From Adlercreutzia sp. ZJ304 (GTDB taxonomy: Bacteria > Actinomycetota > Coriobacteriia > Coriobacteriales > Eggerthellaceae), in the NCBI RefSeq assembly GCF_011039075.1, contig NZ_JAAKEG010000005.1:124001-188000 (forward strand): a stretch of DNA of 64,000 bases, given 5' to 3'. The translations under genes and the position numbers were made by a program. Positions 8,699 through 18,514 of this stretch are shown here, piece after piece. Below the pieces are notes generated by a model. The model was not told where the DNA came from. It did not search any database and saw nothing but the letters and a program-made list of their open reading frames with translations. Within the stretch, counting starts at the first letter, position 1, and every line of letters begins with the position of its first letter.

Positions 8699-9214
8699 AT
8701 GGATGCAAAAGTTTACGAACTAATTAACGACCAAATTAACAAAGAACTGTACTCGGCTTATCTGTACATGTCTTTTGCCGATTATTACGAAGATGCTGGA
8801 CTGAACGGCTATGCGAACTTTTATATGGTTCAGGCTCAGGAAGAGCGCGACCATGCGCTTATTTTCCGCAAGTATTTGATAGAAAACGACCAAGTGCCGA
8901 AGCTGGGAGCCATCGCTCAGCCAGACAAAACTTTCACCGACTACATGGGTCCGCTAAAGGCAGCGCTTGAGCACGAGCAGTATGTCACCAGCCTTATTAA
9001 TGACATTTATGCTGCAGCTGAAGAAGTAAAAGATTACCGCGCAATGCAGTTCTTGAAGTGGTTTATTGATGAGCAGATGGAAGAAGAAGACACCGCCCGC
9101 GATATGATTACCAAAATGGAACTATTCGGCGAAGATAAGCACTCGCTGTTCGAGCTGAACCAAGAGTATGCCGGTCGCGCATATAGCGTTCCCAGCCCTC
9201 TGGCTGCCGAGTAA
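8699..9214 (+). CDS. ftnA: bacterial non-heme ferritin
   Basis: This 171-residue four-helix iron-storage protein should assemble into a 24-mer that oxidises Fe(II) and stores it as mineral. The ferroxidase residues are visible in NKELYSAYLY, QEERDHA, LEHEQ and DEQMEEED. The length is normal for the family. An AGAAGGGA site precedes the ATG. It is followed by a clear terminator, so it is monocistronic. The symbol ftnA is by family; ftn is equally used. Confidence 0.94.
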   Translation: MDAKVYELINDQINKELYSAYLYMSFADYYEDAGLNGYANFYMVQAQEERDHALIFRKYLIENDQVPKLGAIAQPDKTFTDYMGPLKAALEHEQYVTSLINDIYAAAEEVKDYRAMQFLKWFIDEQMEEEDTARDMITKMELFGEDKHSLFELNQEYAGRAYSVPSPLAAE

Positions 9215-9235
9215 ATTATTAAACGTTGAATATAT

Positions 9236-9263
9236 GAAGACCGTCTCTTGGCGGTCTTTTTTA
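9236..9263 (+). terminator. rho-independent terminator of ferritin
   Basis: GAAGACCG-TCTCTTGG-CGGTCTTTTTT forms an AAGACCG/CGGTCTT stem followed by a T-run, 22 bases after the ferritin stop. Confidence 0.85.
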
Positions 9264-9442
9264 ATGCATAAAAGCAGTATTACGGTAGAATTACAACCTA
9301 AAAAACGCAATGCAACTGGCGCAACTACTGGTAGCTGAGCTTATTGCAAACCAAAATCGCTAGAATTCGATAGACGATTGATCTAGGCTCTTTCGAATGC
9401 AACCACAAACGCCAGCTCGGTACCAAAGTACGAAAGGCTTTT

Positions 9443-12400
9443 ATGCTTCAACTTAAGAATATCCGCAAGTCCTACACCACAGGTGATTTCACACAAGTAG
9501 CACTAGATAATGTATCAATCAATTTCCGCGATAATGAATTCGCTGCCATACTTGGACCAAGCGGTTCGGGCAAAACAACTTTACTGAACATAATTGGTGG
9601 ACTAGACCACTACGACTCTGGCGATCTGATAATAGATGGTATATCCACAAAGAACTATAAAGATCGCGATTGGGACACTTTCCGCAACAACCGCATCGGT
9701 TTCGTATTCCAAAGTTACAACCTTATTCCGCACCAAACCGTGCTTGCAAATGTGGAACTGGCACTGACTCTTTCCGGCGTAGGTCGCGAAGAGCGACGCA
9801 ATCGCGCAATAGATGCACTGAAGCGCGTAGGATTAGGCGACCACGTTCACAAAAAGCCAAGTCAGCTATCCGGCGGTCAAATGCAACGTGTCGCCATAGC
9901 GCGCGCACTAATAAACGATCCGGAAATATTGCTAGCCGACGAACCTACCGGTGCGCTAGACAGCAAAACCAGCATCCAGATTATGGATTTGCTAACAGAA
10001 ATAGCGAATGACCGCCTAGTAATTATGGTTACGCATAATCCGGAATTGGCTGACACATACGCAACGCGCATCGTTAATTTAGCCGACGGGCACATTCTTG
10101 CCGATACCGACCCATACGCCCCAACAACAGATGAACTAGCCAGCCTAGCCGCGAAGAAGCCGCGCCGCACATCTATGAGTTTCTTAACGGCACTTTCGCT
10201 TTCTTTCAACAACCTTATGACCAAAAAGGGCCGCACAATAATGACGGCTTTCGCGGGAAGCATTGGCATTATTGGAATTGCTGCCATTCTTGCATTGGCG
10301 AACGGCGTAAACAACTACATAACCAGCGTAGAGGAAGAAACCTTGTCATCTTATCCGTTGCAAATTACAAGCACCGGTTTCGATATGACATCAATGATGG
10401 TATCTAGCATGGGTATGGTCAACGAAGAGACGAATGAAGATTCTAAAAGCACAAATGGCGACGATACGGTGGTGCACGAAGCCAACGTAATGAACAGAAT
10501 GTTTGAAAGTGTAGGATCGAACGATCTGGCATCGCTAAAAGAATTTCTAGACAGCGGCGAAAGCAACATATATGAATTTGCCAACGATGTGGAATACAAG
10601 TACAACGTAACACCACAAATCTATTTGGCAGATACCGAAAATGGCGTACAGCAGGTTAACCCTGACACTACATTCTCTTCAATGGGCATGGGCTCTAGCA
10701 TGTATACAAATAACATGATGTCAACCATGATGAGCACCGATATGTTTGCTCAAATGATGGGCACTATGGATATGGCTAAAGAAAGCTATGACGTAAAGGC
10801 TGGTCATTGGCCCGAAAAATACAATGAATGCGTGCTTGTGCTTACCGAAAACGGCAGCGTAAGCGACTTTTTGCTGTACATACTGGGTCTGCGCGATCAT
10901 GCCGTGCTAGACGAGATGGTGCGCGCATTCATGAACGAAGAAGAAGTTGTGACCGAGGTAAACGACAATGCCGTATTTACCTATAGCGACTTCCTGAACT
11001 TGAAATTAAAGCTAGTTTGCTCAGCCGACTACTATCAGTATGACGAAGAATTTGGTGTCTGGATAGACAAATCAGACGATGACGAATATGTAAAAGGCCT
11101 TATAGAAAACGGCGAAAATTTGGTTATATCGGGCATTGTGCAACCTAAAAATGGTGCCACTTCAGCCATGCTAAACTCTGGCGGAATTTACTACACACCA
11201 GATTTAACTAAGCATTTGATAGAACAAGCTGGTGAAACGCAGATAGTAAAAGACCAATTGGCAGAGCCAAATACCGATGTGTTTAACGGCAAATTGTTTA
11301 CGGAAGAAGACGAAAAAAGTTCCGATTTCGATATGAGCAATTTATTCAAGGTGAACACAGGTGCGCTGCAAGCGGCATTCAAGTTTGATGAAAGCAAGAT
11401 GAAGCTAGATTTGAGCGACCTTGATGTTAATTTTGATTCGTCCAGCTTGCCGCAACCTAATATTGACTTTAGCCAGATGGGTTCGCAGATGCCCGGCGAT
11501 AGCGGCGGCGACAGCGGTAGCGGCGGCGGCAGCAGTAATGGCGGCAGTAATGGCGAAAACGCTGACATGGATATGTCGGGGATGCAAATTAACCAAGAAG
11601 TTGCTGCAAAAATGGTTAGCGATCTTATGGCAGACTTCCAAAACCAACTAACCACACTACCCGGCACCACCATGCCAGAAAAAGTGCAGGCATATATGGC
11701 AAGCGACAGCGCTAAAGTCATAATTTCTGACGCGATGGCAAATGGTCTAATTGACACCAGCGCCATGCAGCAGCAACAGCTTGAACAGCAAGCCGCCATG
11801 CAAGAGTATCTTAATAATTACATGACACAGTACATGACCGAAGTTATGAGTGCGCTTTCCGCGCAAATGCGTACAGCGATGACCACCGCTATGACCCGAG
11901 CAATGAACCAGCTGTCCGAGGGAATGTCGCAGGCTATGAGCATAGATGCTGAAGCTTTCAAAGACGCCTTCGAATTCAACATGACCGACGAAGAACTTAC
12001 AGAACTAATAACGTCGATGATGAGCGGCACCGAAGCTTCATTCGATAATAATTTGGCAAAATTGAACTACGCACAAATTGATAATCCTTACGAAATAGAC
12101 ATTTTTGCCAAAGATTTCGAAGCTAAGCAGGGCATTATAGACATACTAGATTCTTATAACGATCGCATGAATGAAAGCGGTCAGGAATCGAAAGCAATAA
12201 CCTATACCGACATTGTGGGCGCATTAATGAGCTCGGTAACTACCATCATAGATATGATTAGCTATGTGCTTATAGCGTTTGTGTCTATCAGTCTTATTGT
12301 TAGCTCAATAATGATAGGAGTTATAACCTACATAAGCGTGCTTGAGCGCAAAAAAGAAATTGGTATACTGCGCGCAATTGGCGCAAGCAAAGGCAACATA

Positions 12401-12658
12401 AGCCAAGTATTCAATGCCGAAACTGTTATAGAGGGGCTTATTGCGGGCGTGCTTGGAGTGGGTATAACTGCGCTTTGTTGTATACCGATAAGCGCCCTTG
12501 TGTATACGCTATTTGATGTTCCAAATGTAGCCAGCCTACCATGGCAAGCCGCTTTCATTTTGGTAATAATAAGCGTTGCGCTTACATTTATAGCAGGTCT
12601 AATTCCTGCCAGCAGCGCCAGTCGGAAAGACCCGGTAGAGGCGCTGCGTTCGGAATAA
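9443..12658 (+). CDS. fused ABC ATPase-FtsX permease (MacB-like) with a very large extracytoplasmic domain
   Basis: This 1071-residue protein starts with an ABC ATPase domain (about residues 1-225: Walker A GPSGSGKTT, signature LSGGQMQRVAIARAL, Walker B LLADEPTGALD). A membrane helix follows at about 268-290, then roughly 640 extracytoplasmic residues, then three helices (about 940-965, 990-1020, 1035-1060). This is the MacB topology, but MacB's periplasmic domain is far shorter. The extra part is rich in Met, Gln and Gly: a Gly-Ser linker near residues 685-710 is followed by a predicted amphipathic helical stretch with many MxxQM-like motifs. There is no outer-membrane partner, as expected for a Gram-positive cell. 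The substrate is unknown; export or envelope-stress work is likely. Confidence 0.88.
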   Translation: MLQLKNIRKSYTTGDFTQVALDNVSINFRDNEFAAILGPSGSGKTTLLNIIGGLDHYDSGDLIIDGISTKNYKDRDWDTFRNNRIGFVFQSYNLIPHQTVLANVELALTLSGVGREERRNRAIDALKRVGLGDHVHKKPSQLSGGQMQRVAIARALINDPEILLADEPTGALDSKTSIQIMDLLTEIANDRLVIMVTHNPELADTYATRIVNLADGHILADTDPYAPTTDELASLAAKKPRRTSMSFLTALSLSFNNLMTKKGRTIMTAFAGSIGIIGIAAILALANGVNNYITSVEEETLSSYPLQITSTGFDMTSMMVSSMGMVNEETNEDSKSTNGDDTVVHEANVMNRMFESVGSNDLASLKEFLDSGESNIYEFANDVEYKYNVTPQIYLADTENGVQQVNPDTTFSSMGMGSSMYTNNMMSTMMSTDMFAQMMGTMDMAKESYDVKAGHWPEKYNECVLVLTENGSVSDFLLYILGLRDHAVLDEMVRAFMNEEEVVTEVNDNAVFTYSDFLNLKLKLVCSADYYQYDEEFGVWIDKSDDDEYVKGLIENGENLVISGIVQPKNGATSAMLNSGGIYYTPDLTKHLIEQAGETQIVKDQLAEPNTDVFNGKLFTEEDEKSSDFDMSNLFKVNTGALQAAFKFDESKMKLDLSDLDVNFDSSSLPQPNIDFSQMGSQMPGDSGGDSGSGGGSSNGGSNGENADMDMSGMQINQEVAAKMVSDLMADFQNQLTTLPGTTMPEKVQAYMASDSAKVIISDAMANGLIDTSAMQQQQLEQQAAMQEYLNNYMTQYMTEVMSALSAQMRTAMTTAMTRAMNQLSEGMSQAMSIDAEAFKDAFEFNMTDEELTELITSMMSGTEASFDNNLAKLNYAQIDNPYEIDIFAKDFEAKQGIIDILDSYNDRMNESGQESKAITYTDIVGALMSSVTTIIDMISYVLIAFVSISLIVSSIMIGVITYISVLERKKEIGILRAIGASKGNISQVFNAETVIEGLIAGVLGVGITALCCIPISALVYTLFDVPNVASLPWQAAFILVIISVALTFIAGLIPASSASRKDPVEALRSE

Positions 12659-12662
12659 AGTT

Positions 12663-12707
12663 GGCGCGATAGTGGCGCGATAGTGGTGCGATAGTGGTGC
12701 GATCAGT
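12663..12707. repeat. 11-bp tandem repeat
   Basis: GGCGCGATAGT occurs twice, then GGTGCGATAGT and a degenerate fourth unit, immediately after the stop of the fused ABC gene. The 12659-13327 interval holds no protein gene; it carries this repeat, a hairpin element, a surface-gene tail fragment and the conserved rpn leader. Confidence 0.6.
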
Positions 12708-12816
12708 GTCGATCGATGACGCGATCGGCATTTGGTGCGATTCTTTGGCACGCTGCTCTTTAGTACGATTGGCTACAGGCTTGGACTACAGGCCTTGGGA
12801 AGTTTTTTGCAGAAAA

Positions 12817-12961
12817 ATGGTCAAAACTTCCGACTTTCCACGGTCGGATTGCCATGAAGGCAGCTTGAATTGTGGAGAACACTGGGCAAACAGCATTTGG
12901 TAGTGCATCTCTAGGGGCTATTTTGTGCTTTTCACAGTGGAAAGCTGGAAGTTTTGACCAT
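12817..12961. repeat. MITE-like hairpin element, copy 2
   Basis: The same terminal arms as copy 1 (TGGTCAAAACTTCC / GGAAGTTTTGACCA), with the conserved 20-mer GTGGAGAACACTGGGCAAAC on the plus strand. AAAAA precedes and TTTTT follows the arms, so an RNA from either strand would resemble a terminator. Confidence 0.75.
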
Positions 12962-12994
12962 TTTTGTAACTTTTTTGAACTAGGAAGCTTCAAC

Positions 12995-13024
12995 CTACTT
13001 TGCATTTGTATTTCTGCGGCGGTA
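12995..13024 (-). pseudogene. 3' tail fragment of a LAKTG-type surface gene
   Basis: The minus strand reads YRRRNTNAK followed by TAG, identical to the last ten codons of the surface protein gene at 14581-17820. No coding frame extends upstream beyond this tail. The same tail fragment is found on the other rpn module at 28898-28927. Confidence 0.6.
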
Positions 13025-13029
13025 AGGGG

Positions 13030-13327
13030 GCAGTTACTTTGAGAAGTTGCCAAAATCGGGCGACAAGTAACTTCTCAGTAACTTCTCGACTAACAAAAGC
13101 TGCAAAGTTTGTATAGTAGATAACTCCCGACACATTTCTGCAAGATTTGCACTCATTAAAAGTTGCAACTATGGGGATTTGAGATATCAATAGGTGTTGC
13201 AAACAGTTGGTTTTGACATGAAATCTGTATGTCACTTGATATCGCATTTTTGATACACAGATATAAGGTTTGCAATCTAGTCTTGATTAGAAGATTTATA
13301 AGTCTTCTAGAGAAAGAAAAGACAAAC
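13030..13327 (+). other. conserved structured leader of rpn copy A
   Basis: About 300 bases upstream of the nuclease gene are shared with the leader of the second copy (28606-28897, minus strand). Two interleaved complementary pairs are visible: GATATCAA (13183) with TTGATATC (13236), and TTGCAAAC (13197) with GTTTGCAA (13268). Their order 1-2-1'-2' would allow a pseudoknot. A short hairpin TAGAAGA...TCTTCTA lies just before the ribosome-binding site. It could be an RNA regulator or simply part of the mobile module. Confidence 0.5.
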
Positions 13328-14215
13328 ATGGATGAGCAAGCTACTGTTTCTATTACTAATCAATTTATGTTCAATCGCGTAATGATTCAAAAAGATATAT
13401 GTAAAGACTTTCTAGAGTGTGTATTAGGTAAGCAAATTGATGACCTAATCTATAAAAACGCAGAACAAGCAATAGAACCTAGACTAGATTTTAAGAGTGT
13501 TCGACTTGATTTGTTTGCTAAAACAAAAAATGAAGTTTTTGATATAGAACTACAGATTCAACAAAGAGCAGATATCGCTAGGAGATATAGATATTATCAA
13601 GCATCTATTGATACTACATCGCTTGATAAAGGAGCAGACTACGATAAGCTACCCACAAGCTATATTATCTTTGTTTGCAATCATGACCCTTTCAAAGCAG
13701 GACTTCCTGTATATACGATAGAGAGAGTATGTATTGAGAATAATAGTATTCCTATAAAAGATGATTCTCACTGGATTGCGCTTAACTGTAAGGATTATAA
13801 GAAGATAAAAGATAAGCATCTACTTTCTTTTATGGAGTATGTCTTCACTGGTAAAATAGATAAACAAGACAAACTAGTTAAATCTATTGCTAGTGCAGTA
13901 GATAGAGCCAATGAAGATAGAGAGTGGGTGAATAAGGTGTTTTCTGTAAGTACAATAGGAGAAGATTGGGAGCGAGAAGTACGTATAGCCCGCAGAGCTG
14001 CTCTAAAAGAGGGAGAAGAACGAGGGCTAGAGCGTGGGCTGGAACGCGGAATCTTGCAAGGACGAGTTGAAGGCTTACAACAAGGGCGTGCGGAAGCCGC
14101 ACGCTACGACTCTCTTATCAAACACCTATTTGCCGCTGGACGCGAAGCTGACGTTCTTAAAGCCTCTAAAGACCCAGCCTATCGCGAGCAGCTTTTTGCT
14201 GAGTTCGGCATTTAA
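13328..14215 (+). CDS. Rpn-family PD-(D/E)XK nuclease, copy A
   Basis: This 295-residue protein belongs to the Rpn/YhgA-like group ('PD-(D/E)XK nuclease family transposase'). Family members are DNA endonucleases tied to recombination and phage defence. The catalytic core is visible as Asp in SVRLDLFAKT and the E-x-Q motif in FDIELQIQQ (about residues 55-75). The C-terminal part has charged ERGLERGLERG repeats and then a short tail ending EQLFAEFGI. The ATG at 13328 is chosen because it matches the start of copy B and follows a purine-rich AGAGAAAGAAAAG run. It is clearly more AT-rich than neighbouring housekeeping genes, which suggests transfer. Copy B at 27763-28605 is almost identical for the first 220 residues. 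Confidence 0.85.
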   Translation: MDEQATVSITNQFMFNRVMIQKDICKDFLECVLGKQIDDLIYKNAEQAIEPRLDFKSVRLDLFAKTKNEVFDIELQIQQRADIARRYRYYQASIDTTSLDKGADYDKLPTSYIIFVCNHDPFKAGLPVYTIERVCIENNSIPIKDDSHWIALNCKDYKKIKDKHLLSFMEYVFTGKIDKQDKLVKSIASAVDRANEDREWVNKVFSVSTIGEDWEREVRIARRAALKEGEERGLERGLERGILQGRVEGLQQGRAEAARYDSLIKHLFAAGREADVLKASKDPAYREQLFAEFGI

Positions 14216-14308
14216 TATACAACTAAAAGCAATTCGTAAATTCAGGCTTTAGTGCCTATTCTTTTGAAAACTCCATCCCGGATATAGCGTGTCAAAGAGT
14301 GTGCCATT

Positions 14309-14612
14309 AGGTGCAATCCTTTGGCACGCTGCTCTTTAGTACGATTGTCTACAGACTTGGACTACAGACCTTGGGAAGTTTTTTGCAGAAAAATGGTCAA
14401 AACTTCCAGCTTTCCATGGTCATAGCGCCACATAGCCAGCTTGAATTGTGGAGAACACTGGGCAAACAGAAAATTCGACACCTTTTTGATGCCTTAGTAG
14501 GCACAATCTCGCATTCAGAACCATGGAAAGTCGGAAGTTTTGACCACTTTTCTAACTTTTTTGAACTAGGACGCTTCAACCTACTTTGCATTTGTATTTC
14601 TGCGGCGGTAAA
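14309..14612. repeat. right member of the direct repeat flanking rpn module A
   Basis: This matches 12730-13024 in the same orientation, with differences spread along it. It includes hairpin copy 3 and the real 3' end of the surface gene. The rest of the 14216-14580 gap holds a short unique stretch with a GTGCCA...TGGCAC hairpin and no gene. Confidence 0.65.
14393..14547. repeat. MITE-like hairpin element, copy 3
   Basis: The arms ATGGTCAAAACTTCCAGC... and ...GTCGGAAGTTTTGACCA flank the conserved 20-mer GTGGAGAACACTGGGCAAAC. It lies 34 bases downstream of the stop of the surface protein gene, where it could serve as that gene's terminator. Confidence 0.75.
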
Positions 14613-17600
14613 GCAAAACTGCAGTAGCGCTTGCAAGTGCAGCTATACCAACTAGACCTGTAGCAATAGGCGCATTTAGATCTCCTGTTTTGGCAAGAGA
14701 CTGCAGGCGGTGAACCCCTCTTGGTGCTTTAGAGCTTACAGGTCCAAAGGTTATAACTACGTCGTGGTTTTTATCAATGTTAGATATGGTGTATGAACTA
14801 CCTGTTGTAACAGGTATATTTACTCCGTTGTCTTCAATAGATACAACTCTATATCCTGTCTCTATTGTGTAGTTTACAGAGTAGCTAGCACCCGCTTTTA
14901 CTTGTACAGATAGCGTTTCATCTGTATTGGACGTACCTGATATCATGCCACCTTTTCCTTTAGCTTTAGCGGTTATAGTGTATGTATCGTTTGTAGGGTG
15001 TGCAGGGTTTGGGCTAGCACCCTTAGGAGCAAACTTTACATCCACCTCTATTAGGTCTGTTGCACGAGACTTTAAGTAATCGGATGTAATTACATATACT
15101 TTGTCGTCTGCTCCTGCCCGAGATGCAGCATATGCTTTTTCTATACCAAGAAGGCTAGATAAACTACGCTTGCTATTTATAGCTTGCGACCGCATCTTAT
15201 AAGAAGCATCTCTTTGCTTGGTGTTTCTGTTTTGCACTTCTTCAGCAGCCGCTATATCTGCATCAGTTGCCGCCTTTAACGTACTAATGTCTATTTCTTG
15301 CCCGTCAATTTTCAAAGATACAAGTTTACTTCCGCTTTCCGGTTGTATGACTATAGGCAAATCGTTCTTTTGCTTCCATTGGAACTTGCCACTTGGAACA
15401 ACTGTACCTTTACCCTCTAAGCTTGTTTCTGTATCAATGTCTGTCTCAACTTTGATGTCCATATCTTTTGCGGGAGTAAACTCACCGGATATGGTATGTG
15501 TATCTTGCGGACTATGAAAGACAATCGAGCCTGTAATTGGATCTAGCGTAAAGCTATCACCGGGCATGCCTGTGTCTTTGTCTATAAATGCGTACTCCCC
15601 TGTAGTTGCATCGTATGTAATGCCTGCTTGCGCCATTGCCGCCGGGTCATCTTTTATCTCGTATTCATCATCTAGAATAACTGTGCCATCAACTACAACT
15701 TTATCTAGCACTTCATGTGCGTCCCCCGAATCGAAGTAGCTGTTTTCATCTTTGTTGCTGGGCTTTACAGTAGCTGTCTCATCAGGACCAATTGGCTTTG
15801 CGTCATCTGGAGGTGTTGGCTTGCCTGGCTTTTTGAACGCGAAGCTAACGATTGTGTCTTTTTGTACATTTGTAATGGTAAGGGTGTTTTCCTTAGTTAC
15901 CCAACTAGTTACATCTGTTTGAGGCGTACCGGCACCATAAGAAAGAATGGCGCTATCTAGCACATAGTCGTCCTTAGGCTCTATAACAAGCACTACCTCG
16001 TTTCCTTTAGCAACATGTACTGAAGATACCCACTGTGTGTTTGTTTGCCCAAAACCAACACGGGCATGCTCTGTATTGTAGCTAGCAGATACTGTGAAGT
16101 ATTTTGTAGGCTCGCCTGAACCAAATGCAAAGCTAACCGCTATTGTCATGTCTTTGTTAAAAGAGGGAATAGTGTAGGTGTCACCTTCTACCTTAAACTC
16201 TTCATTGTTTATGGTGACACAATCAACCTTACAGCCCTGTGCCGGCGCAAAGTACAGTGTTAGGGGCTTGTTTTCCTCTAAAGTGTATGAACCGTATTGT
16301 TTGCCAACCTCAAATACAAGCGTTTTTCCTGCCTCTACCCTAGTTGCAGGAATCTTTTCTCCTACATAAGTATCTCCATGAGGAACATCTCCTAAAGCTG
16401 CACCTGACGTAAGTGTTAGCGTGGAAGCCTCTCCTGTATCTGCTTGTTTAAACTCAACACTAAATACAACTCTAGATGCCCTGCCATCCTCGTTGAAGTT
16501 GCTTGGGAAAGTATATGAATTGCCACTATATGTGCCATATGGGGCAGGAGCATCTGTATCACTTGCATGCGGAATTACATACTCTGTGCCGCTCACGATT
16601 AGCGACACTTTGTCCACTGCATATCCAGAATATGCCTCAAATAAAAACTCTGGACAAGAACCATATGCAAAAGTTGCACCCTCTGTATCAATTTGTCCGC
16701 CTGCACTTGCACGCGTCTCTACACTAAATGCACGCTTTTCATCTTCTGGGGGAAGCACTTTGGAAAGTGCGAAAGAGCCTATCTCGCCTGTAGTGTTTGT
16801 GCCTGTAAGTTTGAATGTAATTCCCTCTTCTGTAATTGATACATCTGTAATGCCTAGGCTTGCTGCTGTATCTTTGTCAGCTAGAGTTATAACATTCCAC
16901 TTGCCCTTAGCATCTAGCGCCATCAATCGATAATCAGCAACAGAAGCTGCATCAAAGCCCGCAAGAGATGAAGTGTTTAGCTTAACTAGTATGTCTTGTT
17001 TGTAGGCATCGTGTCCCGCATCGATTCCTGTAAGTGCTACCTGCCATACGCCCTCTATGCTAAGTTTTCCGTTTGCTGCACTTTCAAATGCAGCATATAC
17101 AGGAGATGTTTTATCCATAGTGCTGCTAGCTAGTACAGCTCCCCTATAGATTGCACCTGTAACACCTGTGTCTGTGTCCACCCCATCAATTTCAGCTGTT
17201 GGACCACCCGCTACCATCCAAGTGTAGTTTTTGCCTTCAATATCGTCATAGAAAGGACCTACTCTATAGCCTTCCTCGCGCACAACAATAAAGGGCTTAT
17301 CTTCGTTTTGTTTTGCAATGTTTCCAGAGCTGTCTTTTACCTCTAGCCAATACCAATAGGTTTTGCCTTCCTCTAAGTTGTCGTTTTGAGGAAAGTGTTT
17401 GCATGTGGCAGTGTTTGTGTCGCTATTAAATGTGATGGTGTCACTAGATGAAGATACAACTTTGCTTGTCGCATAAGCAGCGCTATAGTCTGCACTTTCT
17501 AGTGCTTGCGCCACCCTCCAAGTTGCACTTAAACCACTTGCATCTTCACTACTTATACCCACCACATACATCTCAATTGCACTGCCTGATGTATATTCTT

Positions 17601-17820
17601 TCTCAAACATAGAAAACTGTGGGTCTGCTATAGAAAAGCCATCTTTTTGCCCTATTAGATAGATACTGCTTTCGAATTGTCCGGAAGTGTCAAAGTCTTT
17701 GTCTTCATAGTGTATTTTTGTATCCGCAAAGGCTGATGCAAAAGACAGCGACACAATAAGAGCTACTGCCAAAAGACATGCAATTAGCTTATCTATATAT
17801 GTGCGAATAGTGCTTCCCAT
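14581..17820 (-). CDS. large sortase-anchored surface protein (LAKTG type)
   Basis: This 1079-residue secreted protein has a signal peptide (about residues 1-32, ending SFASAFA). A beta-rich body follows, with at least three related modules beginning like ASAGGQIDTEGATFAYGS, each followed by a hydrophobic-aromatic pattern ('bacterial repeat' type). The C-terminus has the sorting signal SLAKTGD, a hydrophobic helix and the positive tail YRRRNTNAK. LAKTG is a known LPXTG variant in Coriobacteriia. It is the last gene of a minus-strand surface cluster and starts 29 bases after the upstream gene. Its tail codons recur as isolated fragments at both rpn modules. The binding target is unknown. Confidence 0.85.
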   Translation of the reverse strand: MGSTIRTYIDKLIACLLAVALIVSLSFASAFADTKIHYEDKDFDTSGQFESSIYLIGQKDGFSIADPQFSMFEKEYTSGSAIEMYVVGISSEDASGLSATWRVAQALESADYSAAYATSKVVSSSSDTITFNSDTNTATCKHFPQNDNLEEGKTYWYWLEVKDSSGNIAKQNEDKPFIVVREEGYRVGPFYDDIEGKNYTWMVAGGPTAEIDGVDTDTGVTGAIYRGAVLASSTMDKTSPVYAAFESAANGKLSIEGVWQVALTGIDAGHDAYKQDILVKLNTSSLAGFDAASVADYRLMALDAKGKWNVITLADKDTAASLGITDVSITEEGITFKLTGTNTTGEIGSFALSKVLPPEDEKRAFSVETRASAGGQIDTEGATFAYGSCPEFLFEAYSGYAVDKVSLIVSGTEYVIPHASDTDAPAPYGTYSGNSYTFPSNFNEDGRASRVVFSVEFKQADTGEASTLTLTSGAALGDVPHGDTYVGEKIPATRVEAGKTLVFEVGKQYGSYTLEENKPLTLYFAPAQGCKVDCVTINNEEFKVEGDTYTIPSFNKDMTIAVSFAFGSGEPTKYFTVSASYNTEHARVGFGQTNTQWVSSVHVAKGNEVVLVIEPKDDYVLDSAILSYGAGTPQTDVTSWVTKENTLTITNVQKDTIVSFAFKKPGKPTPPDDAKPIGPDETATVKPSNKDENSYFDSGDAHEVLDKVVVDGTVILDDEYEIKDDPAAMAQAGITYDATTGEYAFIDKDTGMPGDSFTLDPITGSIVFHSPQDTHTISGEFTPAKDMDIKVETDIDTETSLEGKGTVVPSGKFQWKQKNDLPIVIQPESGSKLVSLKIDGQEIDISTLKAATDADIAAAEEVQNRNTKQRDASYKMRSQAINSKRSLSSLLGIEKAYAASRAGADDKVYVITSDYLKSRATDLIEVDVKFAPKGASPNPAHPTNDTYTITAKAKGKGGMISGTSNTDETLSVQVKAGASYSVNYTIETGYRVVSIEDNGVNIPVTTGSSYTISNIDKNHDVVITFGPVSSKAPRGVHRLQSLAKTGDLNAPIATGLVGIAALASATAVLLYRRRNTNAK

Positions 17821-17849
17821 GGCTTAATCCTTTATCCCTTTATGTGCCC

Positions 17850-18488
17850 TTAATTTAGAACCTTTATGTTTACTTTTGCTCCAGCTTGCCCTATTTCTTC
17901 TTCTGTTTCTGGATCAAGTGCGTGGAATAGTGCTGTGCAATCGTAGGTACCTGCAGGAAGGTCGACATCTAAGGTATCGTTTTGAATGTGATGATTTGGC
18001 TCTATAATGCCCGATTTGTATATGACTTCCCCTGTATCATCGCGCGTAATATCTACCTGCATTAGATATCTGTTTCCCGGAACATTTTCTATTCGAAGCG
18101 GTCCCTCAGATGCGCCGTCTTTAAACTCAGTTTCACTAGCGATAGATATGTTGAACATGCCCTCTTCTACTTTGCGGTCAAGCTCGGCTCGTATCTCTTC
18201 TTCCGACTTGCCTTCAATCTGCCCTATGAGTGCATTTGTATCACGCGTACTAGGCTGTTGGTCGCTCCACCAGAAATATCCAAACACACATGCTGCAACA
18301 ATAGCTAGTACTGCTATAACAATAGCGATATAGAAAGCAGCTCCGCGTTTGCGCTTGTTTTTAGACGCGGAATTGTTTGCAGGATTTGCCTGCGCACTTG
18401 TTTGCGGGTTTGTATAAGAGCCATTGTCTATACCGCTATTGATATGCATTTGTGCATTGTTTTGTGTATTTGGGTTATCCTGTGTCAT
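17850..18488 (-). CDS. membrane-anchored protein of an unnamed surface family, paralog 1
   Basis: This 212-residue protein has an Asn/Gln/Pro-rich cytoplasmic start, a basic stretch KNKRKRG, one membrane helix (about residues 50-75) and an extracellular domain of about 130 residues. That domain contains the motifs EEGMFNISIAS, IENVPGN, MQVDIT-DDTGE and GQAGAKVNIKVLN. The start at 18488 is preferred because AAAAAGGAC lies just upstream. It is paralogous to the protein at 19508-20092. I recognise the pattern as a recurrent uncharacterised family in gut and oral Gram-positives but know of no function. Its place between secreted proteins suggests a membrane anchor or assembly factor for them. Confidence 0.75.
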   Translation of the reverse strand: MTQDNPNTQNNAQMHINSGIDNGSYTNPQTSAQANPANNSASKNKRKRGAAFYIAIVIAVLAIVAACVFGYFWWSDQQPSTRDTNALIGQIEGKSEEEIRAELDRKVEEGMFNISIASETEFKDGASEGPLRIENVPGNRYLMQVDITRDDTGEVIYKSGIIEPNHHIQNDTLDVDLPAGTYDCTALFHALDPETEEEIGQAGAKVNIKVLN

Positions 18489-18514
18489 GTCTGTCCTTTT
18501 TAGGGTAGATGGGT

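Larger units (their letters stand above)
12730..13024. repeat. left member of a direct repeat flanking rpn module A
   Basis: About 290 bases here match 14309-14612 in the same orientation. The match starts at GGCACGCTGCTCTTTAGTAC, passes through a MITE-like hairpin and ends with the 3' end of a LAKTG-type surface gene. The two copies bracket the leader and gene of rpn copy A. Confidence 0.65.
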
